Source of the DNA: Amoebidium appalachense
Taxonomy: Eukaryota; Ichthyosporea
Assembly (NCBI GenBank): GCA_963693365.1
Contig: CAVNZM010000003.1
Coordinates: forward strand, 10,540,001 to 10,604,000
Length of the DNA: 64,000 bases
Direction of reading: 5' to 3'
This document shows, in pieces, positions 1 through 12,393 of the stretch. Both the position numbers and the translations under genes were made by a program. Positions within the stretch are counted from its first letter, which is position 1. Each line of letters starts with the position of its first letter. The notes below the pieces were generated by a model. That model was not told where the DNA came from. It ran no database searches and was given only the letters and a program-made list of their open reading frames with translations.

Positions 1-5
1 CCCCC

Positions 6-57
<52 letters not shown>
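1..57. repeat. poly-C then poly-A run
   Basis: Twenty-six C residues are followed directly by 31 A residues. The same poly-C to poly-A juxtaposition recurs at 62381-62436, just before a ZNHIT2 exon. Confidence 0.95.
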
Positions 58-59
<2 letters not shown>

Positions 60-179
60 ACATTCCCTGGCATGTACACACACCATGTGAAGCCATGCAC
101 TTGAGCCATGTGGACACTATTGATCCAAAAAGTGATATGATGTGTGATATGTACACTCTCTCTCGGCAACATATCTCTT

Positions 180-459
180 TTGCCCCGTCCCCCCCCCCCC
201 CCCCCCCCCCCCCCTCTCTCTCCTCCCCTTTCTCTCTCCCTCCCTGTGCTTCTCCCTCCCTCTCTCTCCAACTCCCGAGACTCTTTCCCCGCCCGTTTTC
301 TTTCCCTCCCTCGCTCTCTCTCCTCTCTCGCTCTCTTGCTGTTTCCCTCGTTCTCTATTATAGAACTCTCTCTCTCTCTCTCCCGTTTTTTTCTAGAGCT
401 CTGTCCCTCTCACTCCCTCCCTCCCTCCCTCTCCCTCTCTCTCTGCAGTGTCTCTCTCT

Positions 460-505
<46 letters not shown>

Positions 506-591
506 CCTCCCCCCCCCCCCCCCCCCGCCCCGCCCCTCTCTCTCTTTCTCTCCCTTTCTCTCATGGTCTATCTCTCCTTAGAGCTCTCTGT

Positions 592-622
<31 letters not shown>

Positions 623-795
623 CTCTCTCTCTCTCCCTCACTCCCCCTCCCTTCCCCCACCCCCCTCCCCCCCCCCCTCCCCTCCCCCTCTGCCCCCCGC
701 CCCCCCCCTCTCTCTCTATCTCCCTCCCCCCCCCCCCCCCCCCCCCGCCCCCTCCCCCCTTCCCCCTTCCCCCCTCCCCCTTCTCCTGTCTCTAG
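180..795 (+). repeat. Pyrimidine-only tract (CT)n and poly-C
   Basis: Almost pure C/T for about 600 bases, with several poly-C runs of 15-25 and (CT)n blocks. By analogy with the C-rich sense strand of the ZNHIT2 and msrB introns, it is probably intronic or intergenic in a plus-strand transcription unit. Long open frames here encode only Ser/Leu/Pro low complexity and are not genes. Confidence 0.9.
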
Positions 796-1228
796 AGATC
801 TCCCTTCCTCACTTTCATTTTCCGCGTCTGTGCGTGTGTGCTTGTACGCATCACTCTGGAAGACTCGCTGCTGCTGGCTGGCCCACGTGGTTTTCTACAG
901 TTAACCTTCAGACTGAAAATATCATATGCAAGCTAAAACAAACTGATTACGAGTTTAGAGTATGCATGTTTCCGGTATATACGGTACCCAAACGGATGAC
1001 GGCGCAAAGCAAACGGGTTTGCGGTCGATCCTGCTGGTCGACCCCCTTCCATGTTTTTGCCATTGCCCATCATCGATCATTTTCCCGCAATTTTTCTTTG
1101 ACGTTAGATAAGCCATCGCCAGTGCGCCGGGCCGGGGCACTGGCCTGGGCCCGCCCCATGGCCAAGAGCTGGCGTCGCACTGCACACCTAGGCCTGTGAG
1201 TGCGCGCCCGAAAGCCTTACAAAAAGAT
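796..1228. other. Unassigned non-repetitive stretch
   Basis: Mixed-composition sequence with short open frames on both strands (834-1199 plus; 955-1365 minus). Neither reads as a known family. A possible splice acceptor (ttctacag) lies near 899. No gene is assigned. Confidence 0.3.
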
Positions 1229-1303
1229 ATGATGATGAGCGCAGTATTTGTGGTGAGCAAGCAGAGTACAAGTGAACTGTGTGATTTTCGACATACTGAT
1301 CCA
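1229..1303 (+). CDS. Candidate coding exon, unknown protein
   Basis: An open frame starts with three consecutive ATG codons and encodes 25 residues (MMMSAVFVVS..., ending FRHTDP). It stops exactly at a good donor, CCA|gtaagg, followed by a long C-rich tract as in the verified ZNHIT2 introns. The exon ends in phase 0, which suits the candidate terminal exon at 2470-2523. The exons that would join them were not found and no family is recognised. This is an inference from splice signals only. Confidence 0.25.
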
Positions 1304-1312
1304 GTAAGGGCC

Positions 1313-1480
1313 TGCCCCCCCTCCCCCCCCTCCCCCCTCCCTCCCCCTCCACACACCACCCCCACCCCCTCCCCTCCTCCCCCTCATCTCCCCCCTCCCC
1401 CCCTCTCTCTCTCTCCCCCCCCCCCCCTCTCTCTCCCCTTCCCCGCCTCCACCCCCTCCGTCCTCTCCCTCTCCTACCCC
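1313..1480 (+). repeat. C-rich tract
   Basis: Poly-C and CT-rich sequence immediately downstream of the candidate donor at 1304; probably intronic. Confidence 0.8.
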
Positions 1481-1658
1481 GCCGCTCCCTTATCCAACCC
1501 CTTTCCGCTCTTCTCCGCGCACAAACACAATGCACACATGATTCCTTTGTTTGCCTCTACCTTGCACAAAAAAGAATCCATCTGGTCTAGCTCAAACCAT
1601 AATCATTGTTTTTCTTATATTTTACGAATATAAGTAATTCGATTACACACACAGCAAA

Positions 1659-1730
1659 ATGGCCGTGGTAATTCTTTCTGTCCTGGCTGTCTCTGCCCTT
1701 GTGCATGCAGCCCATTTCCGCCTCCTCTCC
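1659..1730 (+). other. Possible start exon with signal peptide
   Basis: An ATG in good context (aaaatggcc) opens a frame whose first residues (MAVVILSVLAVSALVHAAH) look like a cleavable signal peptide. It runs straight into poly-C at 1731-1769 with no clear donor. It may be a real first exon with an unusual boundary, or chance; an internal ...gcatgcag also looks like an acceptor. Confidence 0.15.
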
Positions 1731-1752
1731 CCCCCCCCCCCCCCCTCCCCCC

Positions 1753-1783
<31 letters not shown>

Positions 1784-1788
1784 ACCCC
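1731..1788 (+). repeat. Poly-C followed by short (AC)n
   Basis: A nearly unbroken C run with one T, then a short (CA) block. Confidence 0.9.
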
Positions 1789-2145
1789 TCCCCAGTGTTA
1801 CAGTAAGTCAGTAAAAGCTACATACCCTACCCACTTGAGTTCTAACCCTGTTTTGTGAACTTCGTTTCGGAGTTGCTTCGTCCTATAAGAACCTTTTTTT
1901 CTATTGCAAATGTGGGCCAATCATAACTTAATAAAGAACCAGATTATACATAGTCATATTGCACGGCAAAAGCACATCACAGATAGGTCGAGACTTTCAA
2001 ACTTTGCCGATATTCAATAAGTAGCACGTTTTTGTATGGTACACTGCCATACTTGGGGGAAAACACCACATGCCCACGTTCTTCATGCACTGCGCATGCC
2101 AGCTGTGCTCCTCTGTCAGGGTACCTGGTGTGCGTGTGTGTATAT
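1789..2145. other. Unassigned sequence
   Basis: Ordinary composition. An open stretch around 2036-2130 ends near a possible donor (ctg|gtgcgt), but no protein family is recognised. Nothing firm can be called. Confidence 0.3.
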
Positions 2146-2388
<243 letters not shown>

Positions 2389-2469
2389 GGGGTGGGGGGG
2401 GGGGGGGTTATGGCCTCTGTGGGCATGTGTGTGCACAGGAGGAGGAGGGGACCCCGAGGAGGGGCACAG

Positions 2470-2523
2470 GAAGAATTTGCATCAGAAACTGTCCAACTGT
2501 TTGTGTTTGTATTCAAGGATTAA
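2470..2523 (+). CDS. Candidate terminal exon, unknown protein
   Basis: After an acceptor-like ggcacag, a phase-0 frame encodes EEFASETVQLFVFVFKD and stops at TAA. The stop overlaps a polyadenylation signal (AATAAA at 2522-2527). This could be the last exon of a plus-strand gene crossing the C-rich and TG-rich tracts upstream. The family is unknown and the call rests on splice and poly(A) signals only. Confidence 0.25.
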   Translation, partial: EEFASETVQLFVFVFKD

Positions 2524-2689
2524 TAAAGATATTCTTTCAAGTGTGAGAGAAGGGAGAGGTGCTCAAAGTTTAGAACTCGGAGGATGTGAGAAGAAGGTAC
2601 ACATGGTGGGGAGGAGGGGGAGAGGGGGAAGCTTTGGGGACTCTGTGGGGGGGGGGGGGGGGGGGGGGGGTATTAGGCCAAGTTGATAT

Positions 2690-3075
2690 AATGGTGCAAC
2701 TTCTGATGCATGACTTGTGCCCAATGAGCGAACTGCAAGCTGCTCCGTGGCCTAGCACTCTGTCACATTACCTCCCCCCTTGCTGATAGGCTGAAAATCA
2801 GTCACTTACCCCCCCCGGGCGGGGGGGGGGGGGAGGGGGGATGTAGCTATGTAGTTTTTTTTGTTATTATAAATGTGGGAGAGGTGGCGGGTCGGAGTAT
2901 TTGACCCCTTTTGTGTGGGTAGATGTGTTTTTCTTCTCTTCTCTTCTTTTGTTTTCTTCCTTTCTTCCTTCCTTTCTCTTTTGTTCGTTTTTCTTTTTTG
3001 TTCTTTTCTTTCCTTTTGGGGGGGGGAGGGGATACAGTGGCTGGTTTTGTTTGTTGGCAGCTCGTGCGGAGATTG
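2690..3075. repeat. Dispersed repeat, copy 1
   Basis: Matches 4770-5125 over about 350 bp in the same order: the tgctccgtggcctagcactc core, a CCAAT-like element, poly-G, gtagctatg, ggtcggagt.tttga, then a TTC-rich tract. No coding content is recognised. Confidence 0.7.
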
Positions 3076-3612
3076 ACAAAAGAAAATGTTACTAAGTGAC
3101 TAGTTTGAGTGTACGGAAGTTGGATGGAGGGAAGGGCCACAGTGGTTGGAGCATAAGGAATACATATGTAACTCTGGAAATTCCTGAGATCAAAACGAAT
3201 ATTAGATCAATATGGACTTCAATCTATGGCTGCAAAAAAGTCCATTGAGACGAAGGTTAACAGAGAGGTGGTAAATGTAGAGCAGCAAGGCTAAGAGTGG
3301 AAACGTGAAAAGCGAAAGAGCGGGGAGTTAGGGGGATGGGGAGAGAATGAAGGTGTGCATCTGGGTGTGTGTGTGGTAGGACCGGGGGGAGGGGGGAGGG
3401 GGGATGGTGGCAAGGGGAAGGAGGGGAGGGGAGGGGGGGGGGGGGGGGGGAGGGGGGGAGGGCGGATTTCTCAAGAATTGTTTATCACACGGGGGTCAAA
3501 TATACGACAAAAGCGTGATTTTTAGTTTGAATTGGAAGGAGAAGTGTTGAGACTGGCGAATGTGTGATTGGTGGGCACGTGTTCGTTTACGTGTGTTTGT
3601 CGGGGGTGGGGG

Positions 3613-3645
<33 letters not shown>

Positions 3646-4769
3646 GGGGGAGGGGAAGTCGGGCGTTGTTTTTCTCATTCTTTTCTTTCTTACATACTTC
3701 TTTTTTTTTTTTGTGTGTGTGTGTGTGTGTATGTGTGAGAGGGGGGGGGGGGGGGGGGGGGGGAGGTTGGCGGTAAGAAGGGTGGTATTGGTTGGTTGAG
3801 GGGAAGAAGGAAGCACGCGGGAAGAAGAGGGCGATGTGTGTGTATGTAGGGGAGGGGGGAGAAGGAACCCCTCGGCGAGAAGATGGGGATGTGTGTGTAT
3901 GTGGGCCCCGGGGGAGGGGGGGGGGGAGGGTGAAGGGGGGGTGGGGGGGTGAGAGAAGGGGGGGGGAGAAGGGGGGGGGGGGGGGGGAAGGAGTTCAGGT
4001 GGTTTTCTACTGCGGAAGACTCCGTGCAGGCGATTGGGTAGAGTGTGTGTGTGGGGGTGGGGGGATGGAAAAGGGAAAAGGGAGGGGGTGGGGGGCAGGG
4101 AGGGGGGAGGAGGGTGTAGGAGTATTCGGATATTGGAAGCAAAGGAGAGGGCGAGGGGCAAGTATTCGTCGATCTTTAAGTTTTCGATTTTCCTTTCTTT
4201 TCTTTTTTTTTTAGTGTGCATACACGCGTATGATGATCTTATGGTGTGAGGAACGGTGGGGAACGGCGGATGGGGTTGAGGGGAGATATCGGGAAGGAGA
4301 GGGGGGGGGGGGGAGGGGAGGGGGAGGGGGAGGGGGGGAGGGGGGAGGGGGAGGGGGGGGGGGGAGAAGGGAGGGGGGGGGGGGGGGTGAGAAAAGGGGG
4401 AGTCTTACCCAAGCCAATAGTTTCAAGTACGGATGAGATGGGTGGTGGTGGTGGGGGGAGGGGGGGGGGGAGGGGGGGAAGAGGGGGGAGGGGGGGGGGG
4501 GGGGGGAGGGGGGAGACAATAAGCACCAAATGCTGAAATGACCCGTATTTGGGGAAGCCAGGAAAATGGTTTCAAAAGAGATAATTTAAAGTAACAGAAA
4601 GGGTTTAAAATGCCGGGAGAAGTGCAGATTGTGTGTGGGGGGGGGGGAGGGGGGTGTTGGGGGGGGGGGGGGGGGGGGTTGCAAGTTGGTGATTGGAGGG
4701 GTGAGGTTATCATGCCAAGTCAGTGATAAGAGCTTAATGGTGCCGGCATAGGTAAGAAAGAACCTTTAA

Positions 4770-5125
4770 CCTGTGAAGCATGATTTTTGTCCAATGAGAG
4801 AGCTGAACTGCTCCGTGGCCTAGCACTCTGTCACATGACCTCCTCCCTTGGTGATTGGGCAAAAATCAGTCATTTATGGGGCCCCGGGAGGAAGGGAGGG
4901 GTGGAGAGCGGGGGAGAGGGGGGGGTATGTAGCTATGAAATTGTTCACTATTTTGTTTTGTTCTTTTTTTTTTTTAAAAGCAGGTGTGGGTGCAGGTCGG
5001 AGTGTTTGATCTCGTGTGTGTGGATAGATGGGATTTCTTTTCTTTCTGTTTTCTTTTCTTCCTTCTTTCATCTCTTTCTTTCCTTTTCATTTTTCTTTTT
5101 TTTCTTTCCTTTTTTTGGGGGGGGG
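4770..5125. repeat. Dispersed repeat, copy 2
   Basis: Second copy of the 2690-3075 unit, same orientation, with many small differences and indels in the homopolymers. Confidence 0.7.
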
Positions 5126-5277
5126 GAGGGGGGGAAGGGGGGGAGAGGGGAGGGGGGATGGAGGGGGAGGGGGGGGGGGGGGGAGGGGGGGGCGTGAGGA
5201 GCGAGGGGAGGGTGGGGAGGGGGGGGGGGGGGAGGGAAGGAGGGGGGGATGGGGGGGGAGAGCATAGAGCCGAATAG

Positions 5278-6214
5278 TGTTAAATTATATAAGTATTTGG
5301 GACAGAAGCAGAGACACAGTGGTGCAGTGTGAAAACACCACAGACACAACAACAAAACACGGAACGATCGGAGCAGTGTACACAACAGACATCAATGTTT
5401 AGACACGACTCAACTAAATTTATTTCGATCTCGTATATATACTCGAAATTCCCTTAAGTCAAATCCATCCGTGATATTCCGACCAGTCGGAAATCAAATC
5501 TGTCTCTAAAAGAAACCAATCACTAAGAACTGATTACTTTCAGAGAGATCCGGTAGGCGGATATGTACACGATAGGATACAGACACCAGCTAAGATCAAC
5601 TCGTGTCATTATCAAGGAAGTGAGGGGAAGTTCTAACCGATGACACACTGCAAAGACTCAGACATACTACACTTAACCTTGATGATTGGTTAAAGTCCGG
5701 CAACACATGAAAACTAAACTTGAAGTAAATTATTGAAGTCTAATCACACATGTTATTCTAAGTGTAGCCTAAGTGTGTTACCGTCCAATCAACACATATT
5801 AAGTAACATAAATCTACCTAACATATATTAGTAGAAAAGAAATACGATTATACACACGAAGACAAGGAGAGAAAGAAAAGAAAATAAGGAAGGAGAAAGA
5901 GAAAGGAGAAGAGAGCACAGATCAACAAACAAGATAGTAATAGTATAACTATACCTAGAGATATTTATGTACACACGAACATGTACACGTCTCTCCCTGA
6001 GTGGGTGGATCCGTGTACACACATATAAATATTCTAATCGATATTACAATACACGATTAAAGCCGATACAATACGATTACAAGTATACAGGCATATCGGA
6101 GATCGATGCTACACTTTACATAATAGGAGTGTGGCATTTATTCTAAGCATATGAACTGAAACATAACACAAACTGAAAAGATCTTACCTAAAGTAGATAC
6201 TACGTACTACAACA
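5278..6214 (-). repeat. LTR of minus-strand Copia-like element
   Basis: A 937-bp sequence is the diverged reverse complement of the 935-bp LTRs at 10090 and 12394. It keeps the TGTTA...TAACA termini. Shared landmarks are ttccgac.gtcggaa, tgttgtgtacac.gctccgatcgttccgtg and a polypurine block. Because the purine-rich pre-LTR sequence lies to its right, it is the 3' LTR of a minus-oriented element. No partner 5' LTR is present to the right. Confidence 0.85.
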
Positions 6215-6815
6215 TCCCCACTTAAGACGTTGAAGTTTGTGTTATCATATCCCCACTGAACTAGTGAAATCTCCCCACTTGAGAACAGAAACGAAAAATT
6301 AAAGTGTGTGGGTTCCCCGGGGGGAGGGGGGGGGGGGGGGGGGGGGGGGGGAAGGGGGGGCAAAAACAACGAAGACCCACAACGACGGTTGTTGGGATGT
6401 TACTAACTGGGTTTTAAACCGGTGAAAGATAGAGTAGACTCGGGGTACAGGTCAAACCATATATAAAAACCCTAGGTGGGCATACCCACAAAGGCAATAT
6501 ATATATGAAATAATGATGGTGGAAGACTCCAGATCTTGATGTTAAAATTCACACACAAATTTAAAGTCCACAAACAAAGTCCACAAGTGGGTGGTTAAAC
6601 CCGAAGACAACCTCCAGAAAGAAAGCACGATAAAGTCCCCACTGATGTTGAAGAGGACTAAGACAACAAGGACGAAGTAGTAATCATTCCAGCCGGGAGG
6701 CAGTGTAGGTGCATCTGCTGTCCAGGGCCCCGGTCGTAGTAGAAGACCACAAGTGAAGGAAGACGGTTCAATCAACAATGTCCGGCACACAAAGTCGGGC
6801 ACGATGGGTGAAGTG
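6215..6815 (-). mobile_element. Truncated internal region of LTR element
   Basis: Continues from the LTR with the reverse complement of the internal 3' end seen at 12040-12393 (tccccactta, gtgttatcatatccccactg, the gggcatacccac motif). A shorter relative lies at 39353-39780. It is interrupted by poly-G at 6326-6350. No coding capacity is recognised, and it ends in a poly-T/poly-G tract with no primer site or 5' LTR, so the element is a fragment. Confidence 0.7.
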
Positions 6816-6817
6816 GC

Positions 6818-6819
<2 letters not shown>

Positions 6820-6850
<31 letters not shown>

Positions 6851-6935
6851 GGGGGGGGGGGGGGGAGGGGGGGGGGAGGGGGGGGGGGGGGGGGGGGAGG
6901 AGGGGAGGGGGGGGAGGGGGGGAGGGGGGGGGGAG
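6820..6935. repeat. Poly-T / poly-G tract
   Basis: About 30 T followed by about 85 G-rich bases; marks the broken edge of the LTR fragment. Confidence 0.95.
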
Positions 6936-7421
6936 ATTAGCCCGGTTGTTTTGCAAGGTGAGAAGCACAATTTCTCAGGTCACGTGCACTGGGATGTTGG
7001 AACATATTTCTAGTATTTATTTTGCAATTGGTGGCAACCACACAGTGACTGTTTCGTGTTTATTCCGGTGAGGTGATATACAGTGAGGTGATAGAATACC
7101 GTAACAGTCTGCCATACCCGGTAGACAGAAGATTTCAGGGGACCCTCGTGCTCGGTACTGTATGCACTCAGCTAAATTGTCGTTGCGCTTTGTGTTATTT
7201 GCAGTGCATTCATTCGATGTAATTAATCATGGGTTTCAAGTAGATCGGTGTTATCGCTGTACATATATCAGCAGCTGAATTCATGAAAGAGTGTGCGGCA
7301 ATACGCGGCGTGCTCGCAACGGTATGCAGCAGGGCAGAAATCCATTCGCAGATTTGGAGTGTGCACACGTGTGGATGCACATGTGTGTAGCTGTACATAC
7401 TGGCACATGTACGAGGGCCGT

Positions 7422-7499
7422 TTAGCGGTCACCAATCTGCTTCTTGGCTGCGCGCACCACCACACGAACAAGGCGGATGATCAGGCGAACGGGGACCAT
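7422..7499 (-). CDS. Small basic protein, MVPVRLIIRL family (copy A)
   Basis: A 25-residue frame begins MVPVRLIIRL and continues as an Arg/Val-rich amphipathic stretch ending AAKKQIGDR before TAA. It is too short for most gene finders but is matched by a 29-residue frame at 14525-14614 with the same first 20 residues, and more distantly by the N-terminus of 8201-8647. A possible donor (G|gtgacc) lies near the stop, so this may be only a first exon. It diverges from 8201-8647 across 700 bp. Function is unknown; the Arg-rich helix could be a targeting presequence or nucleic-acid-binding segment, which is inference. Confidence 0.45.
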   Translation of the reverse strand: MVPVRLIIRLVRVVVRAAKKQIGDR

Positions 7500-8200
7500 C
7501 TTCGCGTTTTGTTTGAGGTGATTGTCAAAGTTCAACTGAAGGCAAACTGAGGTCGCTGCCTGTTTATATACGTGCTACTTCAAAAGCACGCCTGGTGCCA
7601 TAAGTTGAACATTGTCGATTTCCATTGGCGTAAAAGTTGTTTATTGAAACTTTGTTGAAAGTTTGTTCCCAGATCTAGATGACAGATGGCCGTTACACTA
7701 CGATCACAAATGTCACTAATTAGAAGTCTTTTTTCACGATCTTTTTTTTTTTTTTTTTAAAAAAAAAACGTTCAATAGCTTATATACGGTTCTACTGACG
7801 TTTTCGAAGCACATATATTGTTGCAGTAAGAGTAACAGTACTAAGTGCACGCGCCGGCGGACGACTCACCGAGGGGGCGACCGACATTCCGGGATAAAGA
7901 AAGCCAATTGTTTCATTATTGTACAACATTCCATTGCAAGATCACGATCACACATTCCAACCCAGATCTGCCGCGACCCGAACACTGTGGTGACATCTAG
8001 ATATGCAAAGTCAGACAGACAAGCGCAGAAGACGTCGCTTGTGCTTTCCACCGGATCCGAAGCACTTCGAGTTTCGATATTATCACAGTGTAGCCTGCAC
8101 ATTAGAATACATATCTACACAGCTCCACCAACATACGCCCTATTGGCTACATACCATAACTTGCTAACTTGCTGGCAATTTATCAGCCAAACTTTGAAAA
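7500..8200. promoter_or_regulatory. Divergent intergenic region between family members
   Basis: Separates the minus-strand start at 7499 from the plus-strand start at 8201. It contains a poly-T/poly-A patch (7742-7768). It shares agatctagatgaca and the gcggacgac...gacattccg block with the region right of 14614, so the duplication includes flanking DNA. A regulatory role is inferred from geometry only. Confidence 0.35.
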
Positions 8201-8647
8201 ATGGTGGTACCTGTTCGCCTGATTGTTCGCGCTTGCAAGCGTGTCGTCCACATGGCCAAAGGTGCCGCAGGCAGTGCGTCCTCACAAGGAAAAGCCACAC
8301 CTTCCCAAAAAAGTTGTATTATTAACCATCAAGAAAATAGGCAGGCATTCAGCTCTACGGATGCACCCACAAATGGTGAAGATTTTGTTTTTGTAGAGTC
8401 CAACACATCGACACCGAGAGGACTTGAAGCCACAACGAAGCCACCACAGTCAGAACACACTGCCTCGCGTATCTCCAGTAGTGAAAGTGAACCAGCGAGA
8501 GACGATTATGTTCCTAAACCAAGAGTTCCCGTTTACCGGAAAAGAACTCGTGCTCAGTTCGCAGCTAGAGCGCAAATTCATGAAGAGAGCGACCAGGGTA
8601 AGGTTGAAACGTGCGAAATGCCCTTGTTGTTGATTCTAGTTTGGTAG
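8201..8647 (+). CDS. Basic Ser/Glu-rich protein, MVPVRLIIRL-related (copy B)
   Basis: A 148-residue frame starts MVVPVRLIVRACKRVVHMAK, continues with a Ser/Thr/Pro/Glu-rich middle (NTSTPRGLE, SSSESEPARDD) and has a basic PVYRKRTRAQ segment. Alignment by eye with the broken copy at 31680-32228 shows that this copy shifts frame near 8620. The relative ends DSRLVAEREKMKRTYGN, whereas this one ends early in MPLLLILVW although the homologous DNA (gattctagtttgg...) continues to 8689. The C-terminus is therefore probably damaged or mis-sequenced. No known domain is recognised. ATG 8201 is chosen because the relative shares that start. Confidence 0.5.
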   Translation: MVVPVRLIVRACKRVVHMAKGAAGSASSQGKATPSQKSCIINHQENRQAFSSTDAPTNGEDFVFVESNTSTPRGLEATTKPPQSEHTASRISSSESEPARDDYVPKPRVPVYRKRTRAQFAARAQIHEESDQGKVETCEMPLLLILVW

Positions 8648-10075
<1,428 letters not shown>

Positions 10076-10089
10076 CTCCCCCCCCTCCC

Positions 10090-11024
10090 TGTTATAATAC
10101 GTAGTATTTACATATTGTAAGATCTTCTCAGTTCGTGTTATGTTTTCATTCATTTACTTAATGAAAAAGATGTGCTCCTTGTACGTAAATTATGACATCG
10201 ATCTCCAGTGTATTTGAGTACTTGTAATCGTGTTGTGTCGGCTATATTCGTGTGTTTAGATATCGATTACAGCAACTGATTATAGGTACACGAGTCTACC
10301 CAGTGAGGGAGACACGTGTACATGTTATGTGTACATGAATATCTTCGGTTATAACTGTGTTTTGCTGTTCGTGTTTTCTGTCCTGCTTTCTTTTCTTTTT
10401 CCTCTTTCTTCGTCTTTTCTTTTCTCTTTCTTTCTTCTCTTGTTTCCTTTCATTTAATTATATTTCTCTCTCACTAATATACGTTGAGTAGATTTATATT
10501 ACTCGTTATGTTTTGATTGGTAGAAAAACACTTAGGTTACACTTTAGCTTGTCAGGTATGATTCATAGCTTAGTCAACCACTTTTGTTTTGTGTGTTGCC
10601 GTACTATATCCAATCAGTGGACTTAGTCAGAAAATGTCTGAGTCTTTGTAGCCGATGATAGGTTAGAAACACCACCTCTTTCCTCGTTACTCTTCACCTC
10701 TTTTCTTTCTTATAGCTGTGACCTATGGTGTGTGTTCCCGCGTCTCCGGATCTATCCGGGAAATAATCAGTTAATTATGATTGGTTATTTTAGACATAGA
10801 TCTGATTTCCGACTGGTCGGAAATCATGTATGGATTTAACTTAAGGGAATTTCAGGTATTTATTAGCGATCAAAATAAATTGAGTTCAGTCGTGTCTAAA
10901 CATTGATGTCTGTTGTGTACACTGCTCCGATCGTTCCGTGTTTTGTTGTTGTGTGTGTCTGTGGTGTTTTCACACTGCACCACTGTGTCTCTACTTTCAT
11001 CCCAAAATACAAATACAATTAACA
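10090..11024 (+). repeat. 5' LTR (935 bp)
   Basis: Near-identical to 12394-13328, including a CT-rich block about 290 bp in. It starts TGTTATAATACG and ends with a TTAACA terminus. Confidence 0.95.
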
Positions 11025-11038
11025 GGTTATGGGCCCAG
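11025..11038 (+). other. Primer binding site for initiator tRNA-Met half-molecule
   Basis: GGTTATGGGCCCAG directly abuts the 5' LTR. It is complementary to the anticodon arm of eukaryotic initiator tRNA-Met (CUGGGCCCAUAACC), the priming mode known from Drosophila copia and Ty5, rather than to the tRNA 3' end. Confidence 0.85.
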
Positions 11039-12240
11039 ATGCACGCTCCCTACACACACCTAGACCTAGCGATCGTTAAATTCCTGGTACACATCATAGC
11101 TGTGGTCAGCTCCTCATGCATCTTGGTGCTGAGGCTGTGTACATCCATCCCCGGCGTCCGTCCGTAACCGGTCCCACGTGACTCCTCTTGACAAGATCTG
11201 ACTCATCTTGACAAGAGCTTTTGTCACGCCTTGACACCCGTGACATCCTCGCAAGTTCAAATTCCAGCTTGCACTCCTTCCAGCTCCGTCCTGGTTTCGT
11301 TCCGTCCACCAAACCGTCCTCCACCCTTGGTTCTGCAATCGCGCTCCAAGTTCCTTGACACTTCACCGACGTGGTCTCAACCGCGCCGCCCTGTCTACCC
11401 AGGCCTGAGGATCCTGCATCGAAATCCCATTCCATCCGATTTCGAACCCCGTCAACCCGCATTCGAATATAATTTCACACCCCGTCTGCGTTCCAATCGA
11501 CGATAATTTGACACCCCGTCTCGATCCGACTTGACCTTCATCCATCAAGTCCATCTGAAGTATCCAAATTCGGTACTTCTTTCCAGTCTACCGTGTTCCA
11601 CCCCGTCCAAGCCCTTTGTGCTTCCCTCCTCCCTAGGAGTCCCGACCCTGAGTCCCTCCAGAACCGTTTACCGTGTCCAACCTGCTTCCTTCCAGGATTT
11701 CCAACCCTGTTTTCGGCCATGTCTCCCCTTACCGTGCCGTCACTGTCAATGGCCCCCTCACATTCCATTGATCTGCCCTGCATTCCGGCAGCAGTTTCCC
11801 CCCATCACGTGGCCAACCTCGTCGAGATGCCAGCTACCACCAGCTCTGCACGGGCAACAGCTACCCCTGCAGCTGTTTCCCCCCCATTACCACCCGACCC
11901 CGGCCAGCCAGACACGTGCTGCCAGGTCCGGCCGTTCCCATCCACGTTTCTAGCCAGCCTACCGTGCTGCCTGCCCGCGTTTCCGAAACCCCTGCCCCCG
12001 ACCCAGTTAGTACCAGTTAGTGGAATGATTACTACCTACTTTACCACCATCATTATTTCATATGTATTGCCTTTGTGGGTATGCCCACTTAGGGTTTATA
12101 TATAAGGTTTGACCTGTACCATGACTCTACTCTATCTTTCACTGGTTTAAAACCCCGTTAATCAAACACCGCCTATACACGTTATATATATTCGTTGTTT
12201 TTGCCCCGGTTCCTTCCCCCCCCCCTCCCCCCCCCCCCCT

Positions 12241-12285
<45 letters not shown>

Positions 12286-12393
12286 GAAAAGTCCAAACTT
12301 TAATTTTTTTTTTCCGTTTCTGTTCTCAAGTGGGGAGATTTCACTAGTTCAGTGGGGATATGATAACACAAACTTCAAAGTCTTAAGTGGGGA
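11039..12393 (+). other. Internal region without recognised coding domains
   Basis: C-rich, with a repeated (ga)cacccc(g)tc motif around 11230-11600. Poly-C at 12247-12283 is followed by aagtggggagatttcactag and a purine-rich pre-LTR tract ending at 12393. The longest frame (11593-12105, 170 residues) is Pro-rich with no family match. Confidence 0.6.

Larger units (their letters stand above)
2524..5277. repeat. G-rich/purine low-complexity field
   Basis: Dominated by poly-G runs (for example 2647-2670, 3614-3645, 3736-3763, 4306-4386, 4453-4514, 4660-4678, 5116-5252), GGA/GGGA repeats and T-rich patches. If the intron strand bias of msrB holds, the sense strand here would be minus. No exon could be supported. 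Confidence 0.7.

Noticed and set aside
8201-8647. Histone or HMG-like identity for the basic small protein
   Set aside because: Only general basic composition; no histone fold or HMG motif can be aligned.
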